Shown: positions 25,143-36,334, counted from the stretch's first letter. The stretch is 64,000 nt of DNA from Bosea beijingensis (GCF_030758975.1 NZ_CP132359.1:3307283-3371282), one strand, 5' to 3'. Made by a program: numbers and translations. The notes: generated by a model not told the origin, from the letters alone.

Positions 25143-26450
25143 ATGATCCCGCGCTATTCCCGCCCCGAGATGGTTGCCATCTGGGAGCCGCAGACCCGGT
25201 TCCGCATCTGGTTCGAGATCGAGGCGCATGCGACCGACAAGCTCGCGGAGCTCGGCGTGGTGCCGAAGGAAGCTGCCGCGACGATCTGGGCCAAGGCCAA
25301 GGACGCCGTCTTCGACGTCGAGCGCATCGACGAGATCGAGCGCGTCACCAAGCATGACGTCATCGCCTTCCTGACGCATCTGGCCGAGATCGTCGGGCCG
25401 GAGGCGCGCTTCGTTCACCAGGGCATGACCTCGTCGGACATCCTCGACACCACGCTCTCGGTCCAGCTCGCGCGCGCCACCGATCTTCTGATCGCCGATG
25501 TCGATGCGCTGCTCGCAGCGATCAAGCGCCGTGCCTTCGAGCACAAGCTCACCCCGACCATCGGCCGCTCGCACGGCATCCATGCCGAGCCGGTGACCTT
25601 CGGGCTCAAGCTCGCGCAGGCCTATGCCGAGTTCGACCGCTGCCGCGCCCGCCTCGTCGCCGCCCGGGCGGAAATCGCGACCTGCGCGATCTCGGGCGCC
25701 GTCGGCACCTTCGCCAATATCGATCCGCAGGTCGAAGCCTATGTCGCGGAGAAGATGGGTCTCACCGTCGAGCCGGTCTCGACCCAGGTGATCCCGCGCG
25801 ACCGTCACGCGATGTATTTCGCCACACTTGGCGTCGTCGCCTCCTGCATCGAGCGGCTCGCGACCGAGATCCGCCACCTGCAGCGCACCGAGGTCTACGA
25901 GGCGGAAGAGTATTTCTCGCCGGGCCAGAAGGGCTCCTCGGCGATGCCGCACAAGCGCAACCCGGTCCTGACCGAGAACCTGACCGGTCTGTCCCGTCTC
26001 GTCCGCGGCATGGTCACGCCGGCGCTTGAGAACGTCGCCCTCTGGCACGAGCGCGACATTTCGCATTCCTCGGTCGAGCGCATGATCGGCCCCGATGCCA
26101 CCGTGACGCTCGATTTCGCCTTGGCGCGCCTTACCGGGGTTGTCGACAAGCTGCTGGTCTACCCGCAGAACATGCGCAAGAACCTCGACCGTCTCGGCGG
26201 CCTGCATAACTCGCAGCGCGTTCTGCTGGCCCTGACGCAGGCCGGCGCCAGCCGCGAGGACAGCTACGCCATGGTCCAGCGCAACGCGATGCGCACCTGG
26301 GAGCATGGCGAGGACTTCCTGACCAATCTGATGGCCGACAAGGACGTCGCCGAGAAGCTCTCCGCTTCCGAGCTCAAGGCGATGTTCGACGAGGGCTATC
26401 ACTTCAAGCATGTCGACACGATCTTCCACCGGGTGTTCGGGGAAAGCTGA
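25143..26450 (+). CDS. purB: Adenylosuccinate lyase
   Basis: 435 residues, full length, from the ATG giving MIPRYSRPEMVAIW with AAGGACGAG upstream. The superfamily signature SSAMPHKRNPVLTENLTGL, the TSSDILDTTLS region and the IGRSHGIHAEPVTFG catalytic histidine stretch are intact. The enzyme splits fumarate from SAICAR and adenylosuccinate in purine synthesis. An unusual low-GC gene follows 3 bp after its stop. Confidence 0.98.
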   Translation: MIPRYSRPEMVAIWEPQTRFRIWFEIEAHATDKLAELGVVPKEAAATIWAKAKDAVFDVERIDEIERVTKHDVIAFLTHLAEIVGPEARFVHQGMTSSDILDTTLSVQLARATDLLIADVDALLAAIKRRAFEHKLTPTIGRSHGIHAEPVTFGLKLAQAYAEFDRCRARLVAARAEIATCAISGAVGTFANIDPQVEAYVAEKMGLTVEPVSTQVIPRDRHAMYFATLGVVASCIERLATEIRHLQRTEVYEAEEYFSPGQKGSSAMPHKRNPVLTENLTGLSRLVRGMVTPALENVALWHERDISHSSVERMIGPDATVTLDFALARLTGVVDKLLVYPQNMRKNLDRLGGLHNSQRVLLALTQAGASREDSYAMVQRNAMRTWEHGEDFLTNLMADKDVAEKLSASELKAMFDEGYHFKHVDTIFHRVFGES

Positions 26451-26453
26451 TCG

Positions 26454-27473
26454 ATGCGCTGGCGTTCGATGCTGCAGCGTATGGGTGGTTGGCTCAGCCA
26501 GCCGCCCGCGCATGTGCCGAACCTACCAGCACCCGACGAATATCGGGTCTTCACGAAAGCTCATGATCGCGAGATTCGTCTCGAAGACTTGGATGCCGCC
26601 TTGGGGCCGATGGATGTGGCCCAACACCGCGAGTTCGAAGCCAGCAAGCAAGCCTGCTCTATTGGGCTGAAGGAGTGGCAGGCCGAGGCAAACATCAGAG
26701 CGTTGCTCTGGCGCAATCAGCTAGCTGAAATTATTTCTGACGTTGATCGCCGCAACGCAGCCGTGTGTATTTTACTCGACCTGTCCGGCTCGATGCGCGG
26801 CCAGAAAATGATGATGGTAGTAGGGGCGCTGGGTGTGTTTGGCGTCGTGCCGCAGGCGTTCGGCATGCAATGCGAGATTCTTGGCTTTACAACGCTGGGA
26901 TGGCGCGGCGGCCGGAGTAGAGAAGATTGGGTGAAGGCTGGGAAACCTCGATGGCCCGGCCGCCTCAACGATCTACTGCACCTCGTCGTTGCTGATGCTG
27001 ATGTGCGGGATAGCGCTCGCCTCGCCAATTTCTCGCTATTGCTGCGTCCAGATCTTCTCAAAGAGAATATCGATGGCGAGGCGGTCGAGTGGGCATGCTC
27101 TCGCCTAATGGCTCGACAGGTTGAGCGGCGTGCTCTGATCGTCATTTCTGATGGGGCGCCGGTCGACGATGCAACACTCTCGGCCAATGAACCGGATATT
27201 CTGAGCGATCACCTTCAAGAGATTATGGAGATTGTTCGAGAGCGCTCCGAGATCGAGGTTTTTGGAATCGGGATCGACTACAGCCCTGCGCAATACTATC
27301 CGACGTCGCAGGTTGCGGCGACGCCGGATGAATTATTGGATGCGCTTTTCCGCACTTTGCTGAACTTCCTTAAGTCCAAGCGTCCCAAAGAGGGCAATGC
27401 TCCGCTTGTGGATCAGCTAGATGAAGATGGAGAGCAAAGCAGTAAACCCGCAAAAATTCTGCGTGAAACATGA
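26454..27473 (+). CDS. CobT-like VWA domain protein, stand-alone, low GC
   Basis: 339 residues. The carboxy two-thirds match the VWA half of cobaltochelatase subunit CobT: DLSGSM metal site (residues 109-114), CEILGFTTLGWRGGRSRE, AGKPRWPGRLNDLLHLV, LLKENIDGEAVEWA and VISDGAPVDDATLS. The amino half of CobT, its acidic linker and any CobN or CobS gene are absent here, so this is not a complete chelatase. Sampled stretches are near 50% GC against about 66% around it, suggesting acquisition from elsewhere. It starts 3 bp after purB and overlaps the next gene by ATGA. The real role is unknown. Confidence 0.75.
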   Translation: MRWRSMLQRMGGWLSQPPAHVPNLPAPDEYRVFTKAHDREIRLEDLDAALGPMDVAQHREFEASKQACSIGLKEWQAEANIRALLWRNQLAEIISDVDRRNAAVCILLDLSGSMRGQKMMMVVGALGVFGVVPQAFGMQCEILGFTTLGWRGGRSREDWVKAGKPRWPGRLNDLLHLVVADADVRDSARLANFSLLLRPDLLKENIDGEAVEWACSRLMARQVERRALIVISDGAPVDDATLSANEPDILSDHLQEIMEIVRERSEIEVFGIGIDYSPAQYYPTSQVAATPDELLDALFRTLLNFLKSKRPKEGNAPLVDQLDEDGEQSSKPAKILRET

Positions 27474-28048
27474 AATCCTCCGACGTCGATATCCTCATCA
27501 TTCCCGGCTGGTCGGGCTCCGGGCCCGACCATTGGCAGAGCCGCTGGGAAACCCGGCTCAAGACGGCGCGCCGCGTCGAGCAGGCGGATTGGTACAAGCC
27601 CTCGCGCCATGTCTGGGCCGATGAGATCGTGAAGGCCGTGCGCAGCGCCACACGCCCCGTCGTGCTGGTCGGGCACTCGGCCGGCTGCAGTGCGATCGCC
27701 TTCGCCGCCGAGCATCTGCATCCCGGTGAGGTTGCCGGCGCCTTCCTGGTCGCGCCAGCTTCCGAGAAGGCGAAGGGCGCGGTGCCCGGCATCGGGCCGG
27801 ATTTCATCGCGCATCGGCGCGAGAAGCTGCCATTCCCCTCCGTGCTGATCGCCAGCGCGACCGATCCCTATTGCACGCAGGACGAGGCGAAGGAATTGGC
27901 CGAAGTCTGGGGTTCCGAATTCGTCGATGCCGGCGATAGCGGCCACCTCAACAGCGAATCCGGGCATGGCCCCTGGCCTGACGGTCTCTTGCGTTTCGCG
28001 GGCTTTCTCAAGAGCTTGAGCGTCGTTCCGCAGACATTGAGTCAGTAG
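27470..28048 (+). CDS. RBBP9/YdeN family alpha/beta hydrolase
   Basis: 192 residues. The pattern IIPGWSGSGPDHWQSRWE at the start, nucleophile GHSAGC, acid SATDPYC and histidine GDSGHLNSESGHGPWPDG are exactly the serine hydrolase family PF06821 type. The start overlaps the low-GC VWA stop as ATGA, so translation is coupled although the base composition changes sharply at the junction. Its substrate is unknown. Confidence 0.88.
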   Translation: MKSSDVDILIIPGWSGSGPDHWQSRWETRLKTARRVEQADWYKPSRHVWADEIVKAVRSATRPVVLVGHSAGCSAIAFAAEHLHPGEVAGAFLVAPASEKAKGAVPGIGPDFIAHRREKLPFPSVLIASATDPYCTQDEAKELAEVWGSEFVDAGDSGHLNSESGHGPWPDGLLRFAGFLKSLSVVPQTLSQ

Positions 28049-28085
28049 GCGGGCGGCAGTCCGCACTCTGCTTTCGGGGGCTTGC

Positions 28086-28871
28086 TTGACTGAAATCGAC
28101 GTTCAGGACCGGCAGGTCGAGACAGGCCGAGGTCTGCTGTTCGCTCGTAGCTGGGGGAGTCTGGACGACTCGATCGCTCCGATCCTGCTGTTTCACGATT
28201 CCCTCGGAAGTGTCGAATTATGGCGCGGCTTTCCGGAAAAGCTGGCCGTCGCGACCGGTCGGCGCGTCATCGCCTATGACCGGCTCGGTTTTGGGCGCTC
28301 CGACCCGTTTCAGGGCAGGCTCGCCATCGATTTTGTTCTGGAGGAGGCGCGTCAGATCGTTCCTCTCCTTCAGCGGCAACTCGGCTTCTCCTCCTTCATC
28401 GCCTGCGGCCATAGCGTCGGGGGCGGGATGGCCGTCGAAACCGCGGCGTATCTCCAGGAGGATTGCGTGGGACTGATCACGATGGGCGCGCAGGCCTTCG
28501 TCGACGACCGCATCCGCGACGGGATCAGGGTGGCGCAGGCCGAGTTCGCCAAGCCCGAGAATCTCGTGCGCCTCAGCCGGTACCATCGCGATCCGGCTTG
28601 GGTCGTCGATGCCTGGATCGGGACCTGGCTCGACCCTGCCTTCGCAGGCTTTTCGCTCGACGAGGCGCTCGCGCAGGTCGACTGCCCGGTTCTGGCGGTC
28701 CACGGGCGGGACGACGAATACGGCTCCGTCGATCATGCCAGGCGCATCGCAGCGGGGCGGGGAGAGGTGGCGATCCTAGACGGCATCGGCCATGTCCCGC
28801 ATCGTGAGGACCCGGACAGGCTGGTCGGCCTGCTCGATACCTTCATCCGCGAGGCTGTGTTTCGCGGCTAA
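28086..28871 (+). CDS. Alpha/beta hydrolase
   Basis: 261 residues from a TTG start with GGGGG upstream; no ATG or GTG gives a better beginning. The fold is clear: oxyanion LLFHDSLGSVELWRGFP, the D-x-x-G strand AYDRLGFGRSDP, nucleophile GHSVGGG, acid HGRDDEYG and histidine GIGHVPHREDPD. Probably an esterase or C-C hydrolase; no substrate can be named. Same direction as the preceding hydrolase, 37 bp apart. Confidence 0.87.
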   Translation: MTEIDVQDRQVETGRGLLFARSWGSLDDSIAPILLFHDSLGSVELWRGFPEKLAVATGRRVIAYDRLGFGRSDPFQGRLAIDFVLEEARQIVPLLQRQLGFSSFIACGHSVGGGMAVETAAYLQEDCVGLITMGAQAFVDDRIRDGIRVAQAEFAKPENLVRLSRYHRDPAWVVDAWIGTWLDPAFAGFSLDEALAQVDCPVLAVHGRDDEYGSVDHARRIAAGRGEVAILDGIGHVPHREDPDRLVGLLDTFIREAVFRG

Positions 28872-28910
28872 AATGGACGAGGGCCGACCGCCGGTAGCCG
28901 TCGAACGGTT

Positions 28911-28935
28911 GGAACAACCTAAATTTGCATGTGTT
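28911..28935 (+). promoter_or_regulatory. Possible EcfG-type stress promoter
   Basis: GGAAC is followed after 16 bases by TGTT, close to the alphaproteobacterial EcfG pattern GGAAC-N16/17-CGTT. It lies 29 bp before a small gene starting at 28964, a sensible leader length. One match of this kind may be chance. Confidence 0.4.
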
Positions 28936-28963
28936 GTCTCCCGAACCAGTAGGGAGCATTCCC

Positions 28964-29176
28964 ATGCCGCAGGCACAACGACGACCGGATGGCGATGGCG
29001 ACGGGTACGACGAGCATGTCGAGGCACTGGAGCGGGCCAGCGGCCATCTGATCGAGGCGCGCCGCGAGGCTGATCGGGCGCAGGCGCCGAGCCTGCGGAT
29101 GTTCGTCAACATGGCTTTGATCGAGGCCGCCAACCTGCTGGCGCGATTCGGAGGGCGCGGGCGAGACGGTCGCTGA
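28964..29176 (+). CDS. Small charged protein of unknown function
   Basis: 70 residues with AGGGAGC before the ATG. The first part is polar and acid-rich (MPQAQRRPDGDGDGYDEHVE), the middle is helical (ALERASGHLIEARREADRAQ) and the end is weakly hydrophobic (MFVNMALIEAANLLARF). Not recognised. The EcfG-like promoter upstream would make it a stress gene. Real coding is likely but not certain. Confidence 0.55.
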   Translation: MPQAQRRPDGDGDGYDEHVEALERASGHLIEARREADRAQAPSLRMFVNMALIEAANLLARFGGRGRDGR

Positions 29177-29205
29177 CTGCCTGTAAGCCATCGACTCTCC
29201 CAATG

Positions 29206-29238
29206 AAAAAGCCCGCCCCGGACTATCCGAAGCGGGCT
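29206..29238 (-). terminator. Rho-independent terminator of livK
   Basis: On the minus strand AGCCCGC pairs with GCGGGCT around a loop that can pair further (TTCGG with CCGGG-like bases), followed by five T. It lies 32 bp past the livK stop. Confidence 0.88.
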
Positions 29239-29270
29239 CTTGATCTAGGGAGTCGGATCAGCCGTCGAGA

Positions 29271-30386
29271 TCAATTCTCGACATAGGTGATCTTGCCGTC
29301 CGCACCCTTCTTCCAGGTGTAGACGGTGTAGTCCGGACGGGTGATGTCGCCCTTCTTGTCGAAGCCGATATCGCCGATCACGGTCTTGACCGGTTGGCCG
29401 CCATGCAGCGCGGCGGCGATCTTCTTGGGATCGACCGAGTTCGCGCGCTTGGCGCCTTCGGCCATGATCTGGACCGCGGCGTAGCTGTAGAGCGTATAGG
29501 CTTCCGGCTTGAAGTTGCGGGCCTCGAACTTCTTGAGGACGGCGGCCGCCTCCGGGCGCTTCTGCGGGTCCGGCGGGAAGGTCATCAGCGTGCCTTCGAC
29601 GCCGGGTCCACCGATCGTGGCGAATTCGTCGGTGGTGATGCCGTCACCCGAGACGAGCACGGTCTTCAGGCCCTGGTCGCGCATCTGGCGCACGATCAGG
29701 CCGCCTTCGGTGTGCAGGCCGCCCCAGTAGAGGTAGTCGGCGCCGGAGGCCTTGATCTTCGAGACGAGCGCCGAGAAATCCTTCTCGCCGGCGTTGACGC
29801 CTTCGTAGAGCACTTCCTTGACGCCACCCGCGTTGAGACCCTTCTTGGTCTCGTCCGCAAGGCCCTGGCCATAGGTCGTCTTGTCGTGGACGACGGCGAT
29901 CTTCTTGTCCTTGAAGTTCTTGATCAGATACGCCGAAGCGACGCCGCCCTGCTGGTCGTCACGGCCGCAGGTGCGGAAGGTGTTCCACAGGCCGCGCTCG
30001 GTGATCTTCGGGTTCGTGGCCGAAGGCGAGATCATCAGGATGCCGTTCTCGGCATAGACTTCGGAGGCCGGCATGGTGACGCCGGAGTTGAAGTGGCCGA
30101 GCACCCATTTCACGCCGTCGCCGACGAACTTGTTGGCGACCGAGACGCCCTGCTTCGGATCGGAGACGTCGTCGCCGACCGAGATCGTGATCTTCTGGCC
30201 GAGGACGCCGCCGGCGGCGTTGATGTCCTCGACGGCCTGCTCGGCGCCGTTCTTGAGCTGCGCGCCGAACGCGGCGTTCGGGCCGGTGATCGGGCCGCCG
30301 ACACCTAGCTTGATCTGCGCATTGGCCATGCCGGAGAAGGCAAGGACCGCGCCGAGCGCAATGCCGCCCAACAGCAGTTTCTTCAT
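29271..30386 (-). CDS. livK: Branched-chain amino acid-type ABC transporter substrate-binding protein
   Basis: 371 residues from MKKLLLGGIALGAVLAFSG; a TTG three codons earlier is less likely. Signal peptide about 1-23, ending MANA, then a type I periplasmic binding fold (IKLGVGGPITGPNAAFGAQ, VKWVLGHFNSGVTMPASE, DKKIAVVHDKTTYGQGLAD). It brings leucine-like amino acids (or related ligands) to the LivHM channel. It is downstream of the rest of the operon with 130 bp and probably its own promoter, and ends at a strong terminator. Substrate range is inferred from neighbours. Confidence 0.93.
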   Translation of the reverse strand: MKKLLLGGIALGAVLAFSGMANAQIKLGVGGPITGPNAAFGAQLKNGAEQAVEDINAAGGVLGQKITISVGDDVSDPKQGVSVANKFVGDGVKWVLGHFNSGVTMPASEVYAENGILMISPSATNPKITERGLWNTFRTCGRDDQQGGVASAYLIKNFKDKKIAVVHDKTTYGQGLADETKKGLNAGGVKEVLYEGVNAGEKDFSALVSKIKASGADYLYWGGLHTEGGLIVRQMRDQGLKTVLVSGDGITTDEFATIGGPGVEGTLMTFPPDPQKRPEAAAVLKKFEARNFKPEAYTLYSYAAVQIMAEGAKRANSVDPKKIAAALHGGQPVKTVIGDIGFDKKGDITRPDYTVYTWKKGADGKITYVEN

Positions 30387-30516
30387 GTGATGCAACTCCC
30401 CTGTATTGATTGATCAACGGGCTGGACGGGCCGCCCGTCTCGGCGCGTTATGGCCACCGTGAGCCGCAGTCTTGCGCTTTTCCGATGGTCTGTCACGCGA
30501 CAAGCTCTTCAGACTT

Positions 30517-30891
30517 TCAGAGTAGTTCAGGCCGAATTTCGACGCCCGCCCGCGCCTTCCAGCCGAAGGGGCCGGCGCGCTCGAACAGCCAGTGATATTG
30601 CCGCGTCATCTGCTTGGCGCGGGTGTAGCGCCACCCGGCATAGCCGAAGGCGATCAGCAGGATCGTGTCGACGATGTAATAGTGCAGCGTCAGCAGCGTC
30701 GCCTGGAACAGGGCGAAATGGATGAAGCGCACGAACAGGCCGAGCACCAGCATATAGACGAGGAGCTGCCAGTTCGGCCGCCAGGTCAAGGCGATGGCGC
30801 GGCCGGCCATCCAGGCGAGCCAGCCGCCCATGATGACGGTGACCAGCAGGAACAGCCAGATCGTCGGTTCTTCGTAGAGGATGCCCTGCAT
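30517..30891 (-). CDS. DUF6867-type membrane protein of the liv operon
   Basis: 124 residues with three membrane segments (about 12-32, 43-65 and 68-85) and a basic cytoplasmic tail (RYTRAKQMTRQYHWLFERAG). This small protein is repeatedly found between livF and livK in Hyphomicrobiales; the function is unknown. It begins 2 bp after the livF stop and so is part of the operon. The family name is my best match from memory. Confidence 0.75.
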   Translation of the reverse strand: MQGILYEEPTIWLFLLVTVIMGGWLAWMAGRAIALTWRPNWQLLVYMLVLGLFVRFIHFALFQATLLTLHYYIVDTILLIAFGYAGWRYTRAKQMTRQYHWLFERAGPFGWKARAGVEIRPELL

Positions 30892-30893
30892 CG

Positions 30894-31621
<728 letters not shown>

Positions 31622-31625
<4 letters not shown>

Positions 31626-32488
31626 GAGATGCCGACCTCCGCTTCGACCTCTTCGACCTCCTCGTCATCGACGCCGAGATAGGCGGCGATGACCTTCGGG
31701 TCGGCCTGTACCTCGGCCGGCGTGCCGTCGGCGATCTTGGTGCCGTAGTCGAGGACCACGACGTGGTCCGAGATTTCCATGACGACCGACATGTCGTGCT
31801 CGATCAGCAGCAGCGCCGTGCCCAGGTCCTTGCGGATCGAGAGGAGCAGCGTGTTGAGGTCTAGGCTCTCGCGCGGGTTGAGGCCCGCGGCCGGCTCGTC
31901 CAGGCAGAGCAGGACGGGGTCGGTACACATGGCCCGTGCGATCTCCAGCCGGCGCTGATCGCCATAAGGCAGGTCGGCCGCGGGATCGTCGGCGCGATGC
32001 GTGAGGTTGATCTTGTCGAGCCAGAACTTGGCCTTCTCGATCGCTTCCTTCTCGCGGGCCTTGTAGCCGCCGATACCGAGCACGCCGAGGAAGGTGAAGC
32101 CGGATGCGGCCATCAGCGGGTTGTGCTGGGCGACCAGCAGGTTTTCCAGCACCGTCATGCCGCCGAACAGGCGGATGTTCTGGAAGGTGCGGGCGACCTT
32201 GGCCTTCCACGAGATGCGGAAGTCCGGCATGCGCTCGAGCAGGTAGCTCGAACCATCGTCATGGTTGAGCGAAACCATGCCCTGCGTCGGCTTGTAGAAG
32301 CCGGTGATGCAGTTGAACACCGTGGTCTTGCCGGCGCCGTTGGGGCCGATCAGCGCGGTGATCTCGCCCTTGCGGGCCTGGAAGGAGAGGGCGTTGACGG
32401 CGGTGAGGCCGCCGAAGCGCATGGTGACCTGCTCCACCTCCAGCAGGGCACGGCCCTGCGGGGTGAGCTGGGGAGCGTTGGTGGCCAT
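31622..32488 (-). CDS. livG: Branched-chain amino acid ABC transporter ATP-binding protein LivG
   Basis: 288 residues from [20 protein letters not shown]; its ATG overlaps the livM stop (TGATG), so the longer upstream frame is not used. Walker A GPNGAGKTTVFN, LPYGDQRRLEIARAM signature, Walker B LLCLDEPAAGLNP and switch LIEHDMSVVMEIS are present. The carboxy end is unusually acidic (GVDDEEVEEVEAEVG), an extension beyond the common LivG end. Confidence 0.95.
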
Positions 32489-33873
32489 CAGCCGTGCCCC
32501 TCTTGAACCATGTCGGCGGAGATCGCCTTCTTCTCCTTGAGGAAGGCGGTGGGTTCGCGGGTCGAGATCAGGCCGCGCGGCTTCCAGATCATAATCACCA
32601 CCATGGCGAAGCCGAAGATCAGCATGCGGTACTTCGTCGGGTCGAAGTCGTTGCCGAAGATCTGCTTCATCCATTCGAGTTCGCGCAGGAGCTCGGTGCC
32701 ACCGATCATCGCGATCGCCGCGATGGCGCAGCCCCAGAGCGAGCCCATGCCGCCGAGCACCACGATGGCGAGGATCACGGCCGATTCCATGAAGACGAAG
32801 GATTCAGGCGAAATGAAACCCTGCCGTGCCGAGAAGAAGGCGCCGGCGAAGCCGCCGAACATGGCGCCGATCGAGAAGGCGGTGAGCTTGGTGTTGGTGG
32901 TGTTGATGCCGAGCGAGCGGCAGGCGATCTCGTCCTCGCGCAGAGCCTCCCAGGCGCGCCCGACCGGCAGGCGGCGCAGGCGCAGCGTGACGAAGGCAGT
33001 CAGCAGCGCCAGGCACAGGATGAGATAATAGAGGAAGATCGTTCGGTAGAGCGGCGTGAACTCCAGACCGAAGACGGCGGCGAAACCATTATCCGCCGCC
33101 GTGAAGGGAATGCCGAAGAAGGTGGGGCGCGGAATGCCGGAAATGCCGGCATAGCCGTTCGAGAACTCCGTCCAGTTGATCAGGACGAGGCGGATGATCT
33201 CGCCGAAGGCCAGCGTCACGATGGCGAGATAGTCGCCGCGCAGACGCAGCACCGGGAAGCCGAGCAGCATGCCCCAGAAGGCGGCGAGGATGCCGGCGAG
33301 CGGCAGCAGCAGCCAGAAGGACAGGCCGAAATTCTTGGCCAGCAGCGCGTAGGAATAGGCGCCGACGGCATAGAAGGCGACGTAGCCGAGATCGAGCAGG
33401 CCGGCGAGGCCGACGACGATGTTCAGGCCCCAGCCGAGCATCACGTAGATCAGGATCTGGACGCCGAAATTGTCGATCCACTTGAGCGCGCCGCCCCAGC
33501 CGGCCAAGCCGATCGCGATTGCCGGGAAGGTGACAAGGAAACCCAGTCCGAACAGCGAGAAGATGCGGGAGTTGCGCTGGAAGAAAGCGATCGTGCCGTG
33601 CGGCAGGAGGCGCACGGTGGCCTTGCCTTCGTCTTTGCTCTGCTTGCGCAGAGCGACCAGGAAGCGGCCGACGAAGACAATGGCGACGGCCCAGGCGACG
33701 GCATCCCAGCGCGGGTCTAGCACCAGGACATTGTCCATGTTCTGGCGCGTACCCCAGGCGATGATCGGGATGCAGAGGCCCAGCGTGACGAGGGCGGCGA
33801 AGCCGGCCTCCTTGAAGGCCGCCTTCAGGTCGCGGCCGGGAGCGGCCGGGTTTGCGGTCGGGTTGTTCGCCAT
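32488..33873 (-). CDS. livM: Branched-chain amino acid ABC transporter permease LivM
   Basis: 461 residues from [16 protein letters not shown]. The amino 110 residues are an extra region with two membrane segments joined by a charged loop, longer than E. coli LivM-like cores and common in this order. The core has the permease family loops [40 protein letters not shown] and [20 protein letters not shown]. It overlaps livG by 1 nt. It pairs with LivH to form the channel. Confidence 0.94.
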   Translation of the reverse strand: MANNPTANPAAPGRDLKAAFKEAGFAALVTLGLCIPIIAWGTRQNMDNVLVLDPRWDAVAWAVAIVFVGRFLVALRKQSKDEGKATVRLLPHGTIAFFQRNSRIFSLFGLGFLVTFPAIAIGLAGWGGALKWIDNFGVQILIYVMLGWGLNIVVGLAGLLDLGYVAFYAVGAYSYALLAKNFGLSFWLLLPLAGILAAFWGMLLGFPVLRLRGDYLAIVTLAFGEIIRLVLINWTEFSNGYAGISGIPRPTFFGIPFTAADNGFAAVFGLEFTPLYRTIFLYYLILCLALLTAFVTLRLRRLPVGRAWEALREDEIACRSLGINTTNTKLTAFSIGAMFGGFAGAFFSARQGFISPESFVFMESAVILAIVVLGGMGSLWGCAIAAIAMIGGTELLRELEWMKQIFGNDFDPTKYRMLIFGFAMVVIMIWKPRGLISTREPTAFLKEKKAISADMVQEGHG

Positions 33874-33877
33874 GAGC

Positions 33878-34801
<924 letters not shown>

Positions 34802-35197
34802 GAAAACGCCGACCCCTCGAACCAGCTCCCGTTCTCGTCACCGGCATGACACCGGCGCATGCGGGATGCGATTGCCGTGCAGAGCTACCAACGGCTCGTG
34901 CTGGGGACAATCGCTCCGCGCCAAATTTCTGTCAAAAGCAATTACGAACGAAACGGCGCGAAAATGTGCAGAATACTCTGCGGGACAGTGGGCATTTTGC
35001 GCATGATGATTGCGTTGCGGGCTGTGAAAACTTGGCTGGACCGCATTTCCTGCCATCGGGGCGATGATGATCTGCCATGCGCCTGAGGGCGGGTTATCCA
35101 AAAGACGAATACGAAAAGTCGATCGTCGGATCGGAAAAACGCATGGCAGGGCACCGCGTCGCCGTGCGGTTCGGCAGTGCCTGCTAGGCCTTCTCCG
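34802..35197. promoter_or_regulatory. 396-bp gap with likely livH promoter and a short dyad
   Basis: No coding sequence is convincing here. GC drops near 34920-35030. A perfect dyad GCAGA-ATAC-TCTGC lies at 34968-34981, about 170 bp before the livH start, and could be a regulator site (an Lrp-type protein is plausible but unproven). The rest is unremarkable. The cupin gene is also read leftward and ends just right of this gap. Confidence 0.4.
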
Positions 35198-35524
35198 TCA
35201 CGGCAACGAGAGTTCCTTGAGGGCTCCGGGCTGCTTCACCTCGATCTCGACGAAGGCGATCGGGTGGTCGGAGCCGTTCATGACGTCGTGGCGGATGCCG
35301 GCCGGGCGCATATAGGCCTGGCCCTGCGCCAGCGGCACGTACGAGACATCGGTGCCGTTGTGGATTCGCAGCGTTCCGGCGGTCAGCATGATGACGAAAT
35401 AGGGCCAGCCATGCTCGTGCCAGCCGGTCACGGCGCCGGGCTCGAAATCCCAGCGGGTGATCCGGATCGTCTCGTCGTCCTGCTGGACGGTCGGCGTGGC
35501 GGGAATCGTGCAGGCGAAGGCCAT
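35198..35524 (-). CDS. Small single-domain cupin
   Basis: 108 residues with a perfect AAGGAG before the ATG. The cupin barrel is clear: motif 1 TGWHEHGWPYFVIMLTAG gives two histidines for a metal, and motif 2 is PAGIRHDVMNGSDHPIAFVE with another histidine. It could be a dioxygenase-like enzyme, an isomerase or a binding protein. Nothing in the neighbourhood suggests which. It is a monocistronic gene. Confidence 0.85.
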   Translation of the reverse strand: MAFACTIPATPTVQQDDETIRITRWDFEPGAVTGWHEHGWPYFVIMLTAGTLRIHNGTDVSYVPLAQGQAYMRPAGIRHDVMNGSDHPIAFVEIEVKQPGALKELSLP

Positions 35525-35818
35525 CGGGAGCTCCTTGGTCGGAACGCCGGCCCGCTTCGTTCGCCGGCGGCACCGATCAGGCTCCGGCCCGGCCGCCGGC
35601 AGCCGACATCACCCGAGCCTGATCGATCGGCCTGGCGATATCAAGCTGCAGCGCCCGCTTCGAGGACGGCCCGTTAACGGAAGCGGGAGGGCCATCTGCT
35701 ATTATCCGACGGCGTGTCGGAGCGAGCCGCCGGCCGTGCCATGGCTGGCGCCGGCGCTTTCTAGTCTCTACATGGACTGCTGTTCCGCCGGAGCCGGGAC
35801 ATCGAACCGATCGAGCCG

Positions 35819-36334
35819 ATGACGAAGACCGTTCACCCCTTGCCGCCACTGGACCATCCGGACGCTCATGTCTTCCGCGATGCCATGGCGCAGGTCGCAA
35901 GCGCCGTGCATGTCGTGACCACCGACGGGCCAGGCGGGCGCATTGGGCTGACGGCGACGGCCGTCGCCTCCGTTTCCGATTCGCCGCCGACGGTTCTCGC
36001 CTGCATCGCGCGGGGCAGCCGCACGCTGGCGGCGATCGAGGCGAGCGGAGTCTTTTGCATCAACACCTTGCCGGAACAGCTCGTCGATCTCGCGGAGATC
36101 TTCGCCAGCCGGCGGGGCATCGAGGGCGAGGCGCGCTTCGAGACGGCCCGCTGGGGAACGCTCGCCACCGGGGCGCCGGTCCTGCTCGACGCGATCTCGG
36201 CCTTCGACTGCCGGCTGGTCGCGACGCATGACGTCGCCAGTCATCGCATCGTGATCGGCGAGGTCGCGGGCCTCGGCGGTGCAGGGCGCGGGGCGGGGCT
36301 GATCTATCGCCATCGCCGCTTCAGCGCGGCCTAG
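35819..36334 (+). CDS. Flavin reductase domain protein
   Basis: 171 residues. The FMN-binding split-barrel pattern is clear: VVTTDGPGGRIGLTATAVAS, SDSPPTVLACIARGSRT, FCINTLPEQ and GEVAGLGG. Such proteins reduce free FMN or FAD with NAD(P)H and hand it to a two-component mono-oxygenase. No mono-oxygenase gene lies next to it, so the partner must be elsewhere. Ribosome-binding site is weak. Preceded by a 294-bp gap with nothing recognised. Confidence 0.85.
   Translation: MTKTVHPLPPLDHPDAHVFRDAMAQVASAVHVVTTDGPGGRIGLTATAVASVSDSPPTVLACIARGSRTLAAIEASGVFCINTLPEQLVDLAEIFASRRGIEGEARFETARWGTLATGAPVLLDAISAFDCRLVATHDVASHRIVIGEVAGLGGAGRGAGLIYRHRRFSAA

Noticed and set aside
26454..27473. Low-GC VWA gene as part of a cobaltochelatase locus
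   Set aside because: CobN and CobS are absent and the CobT amino half is missing, so a chelatase function cannot be claimed.
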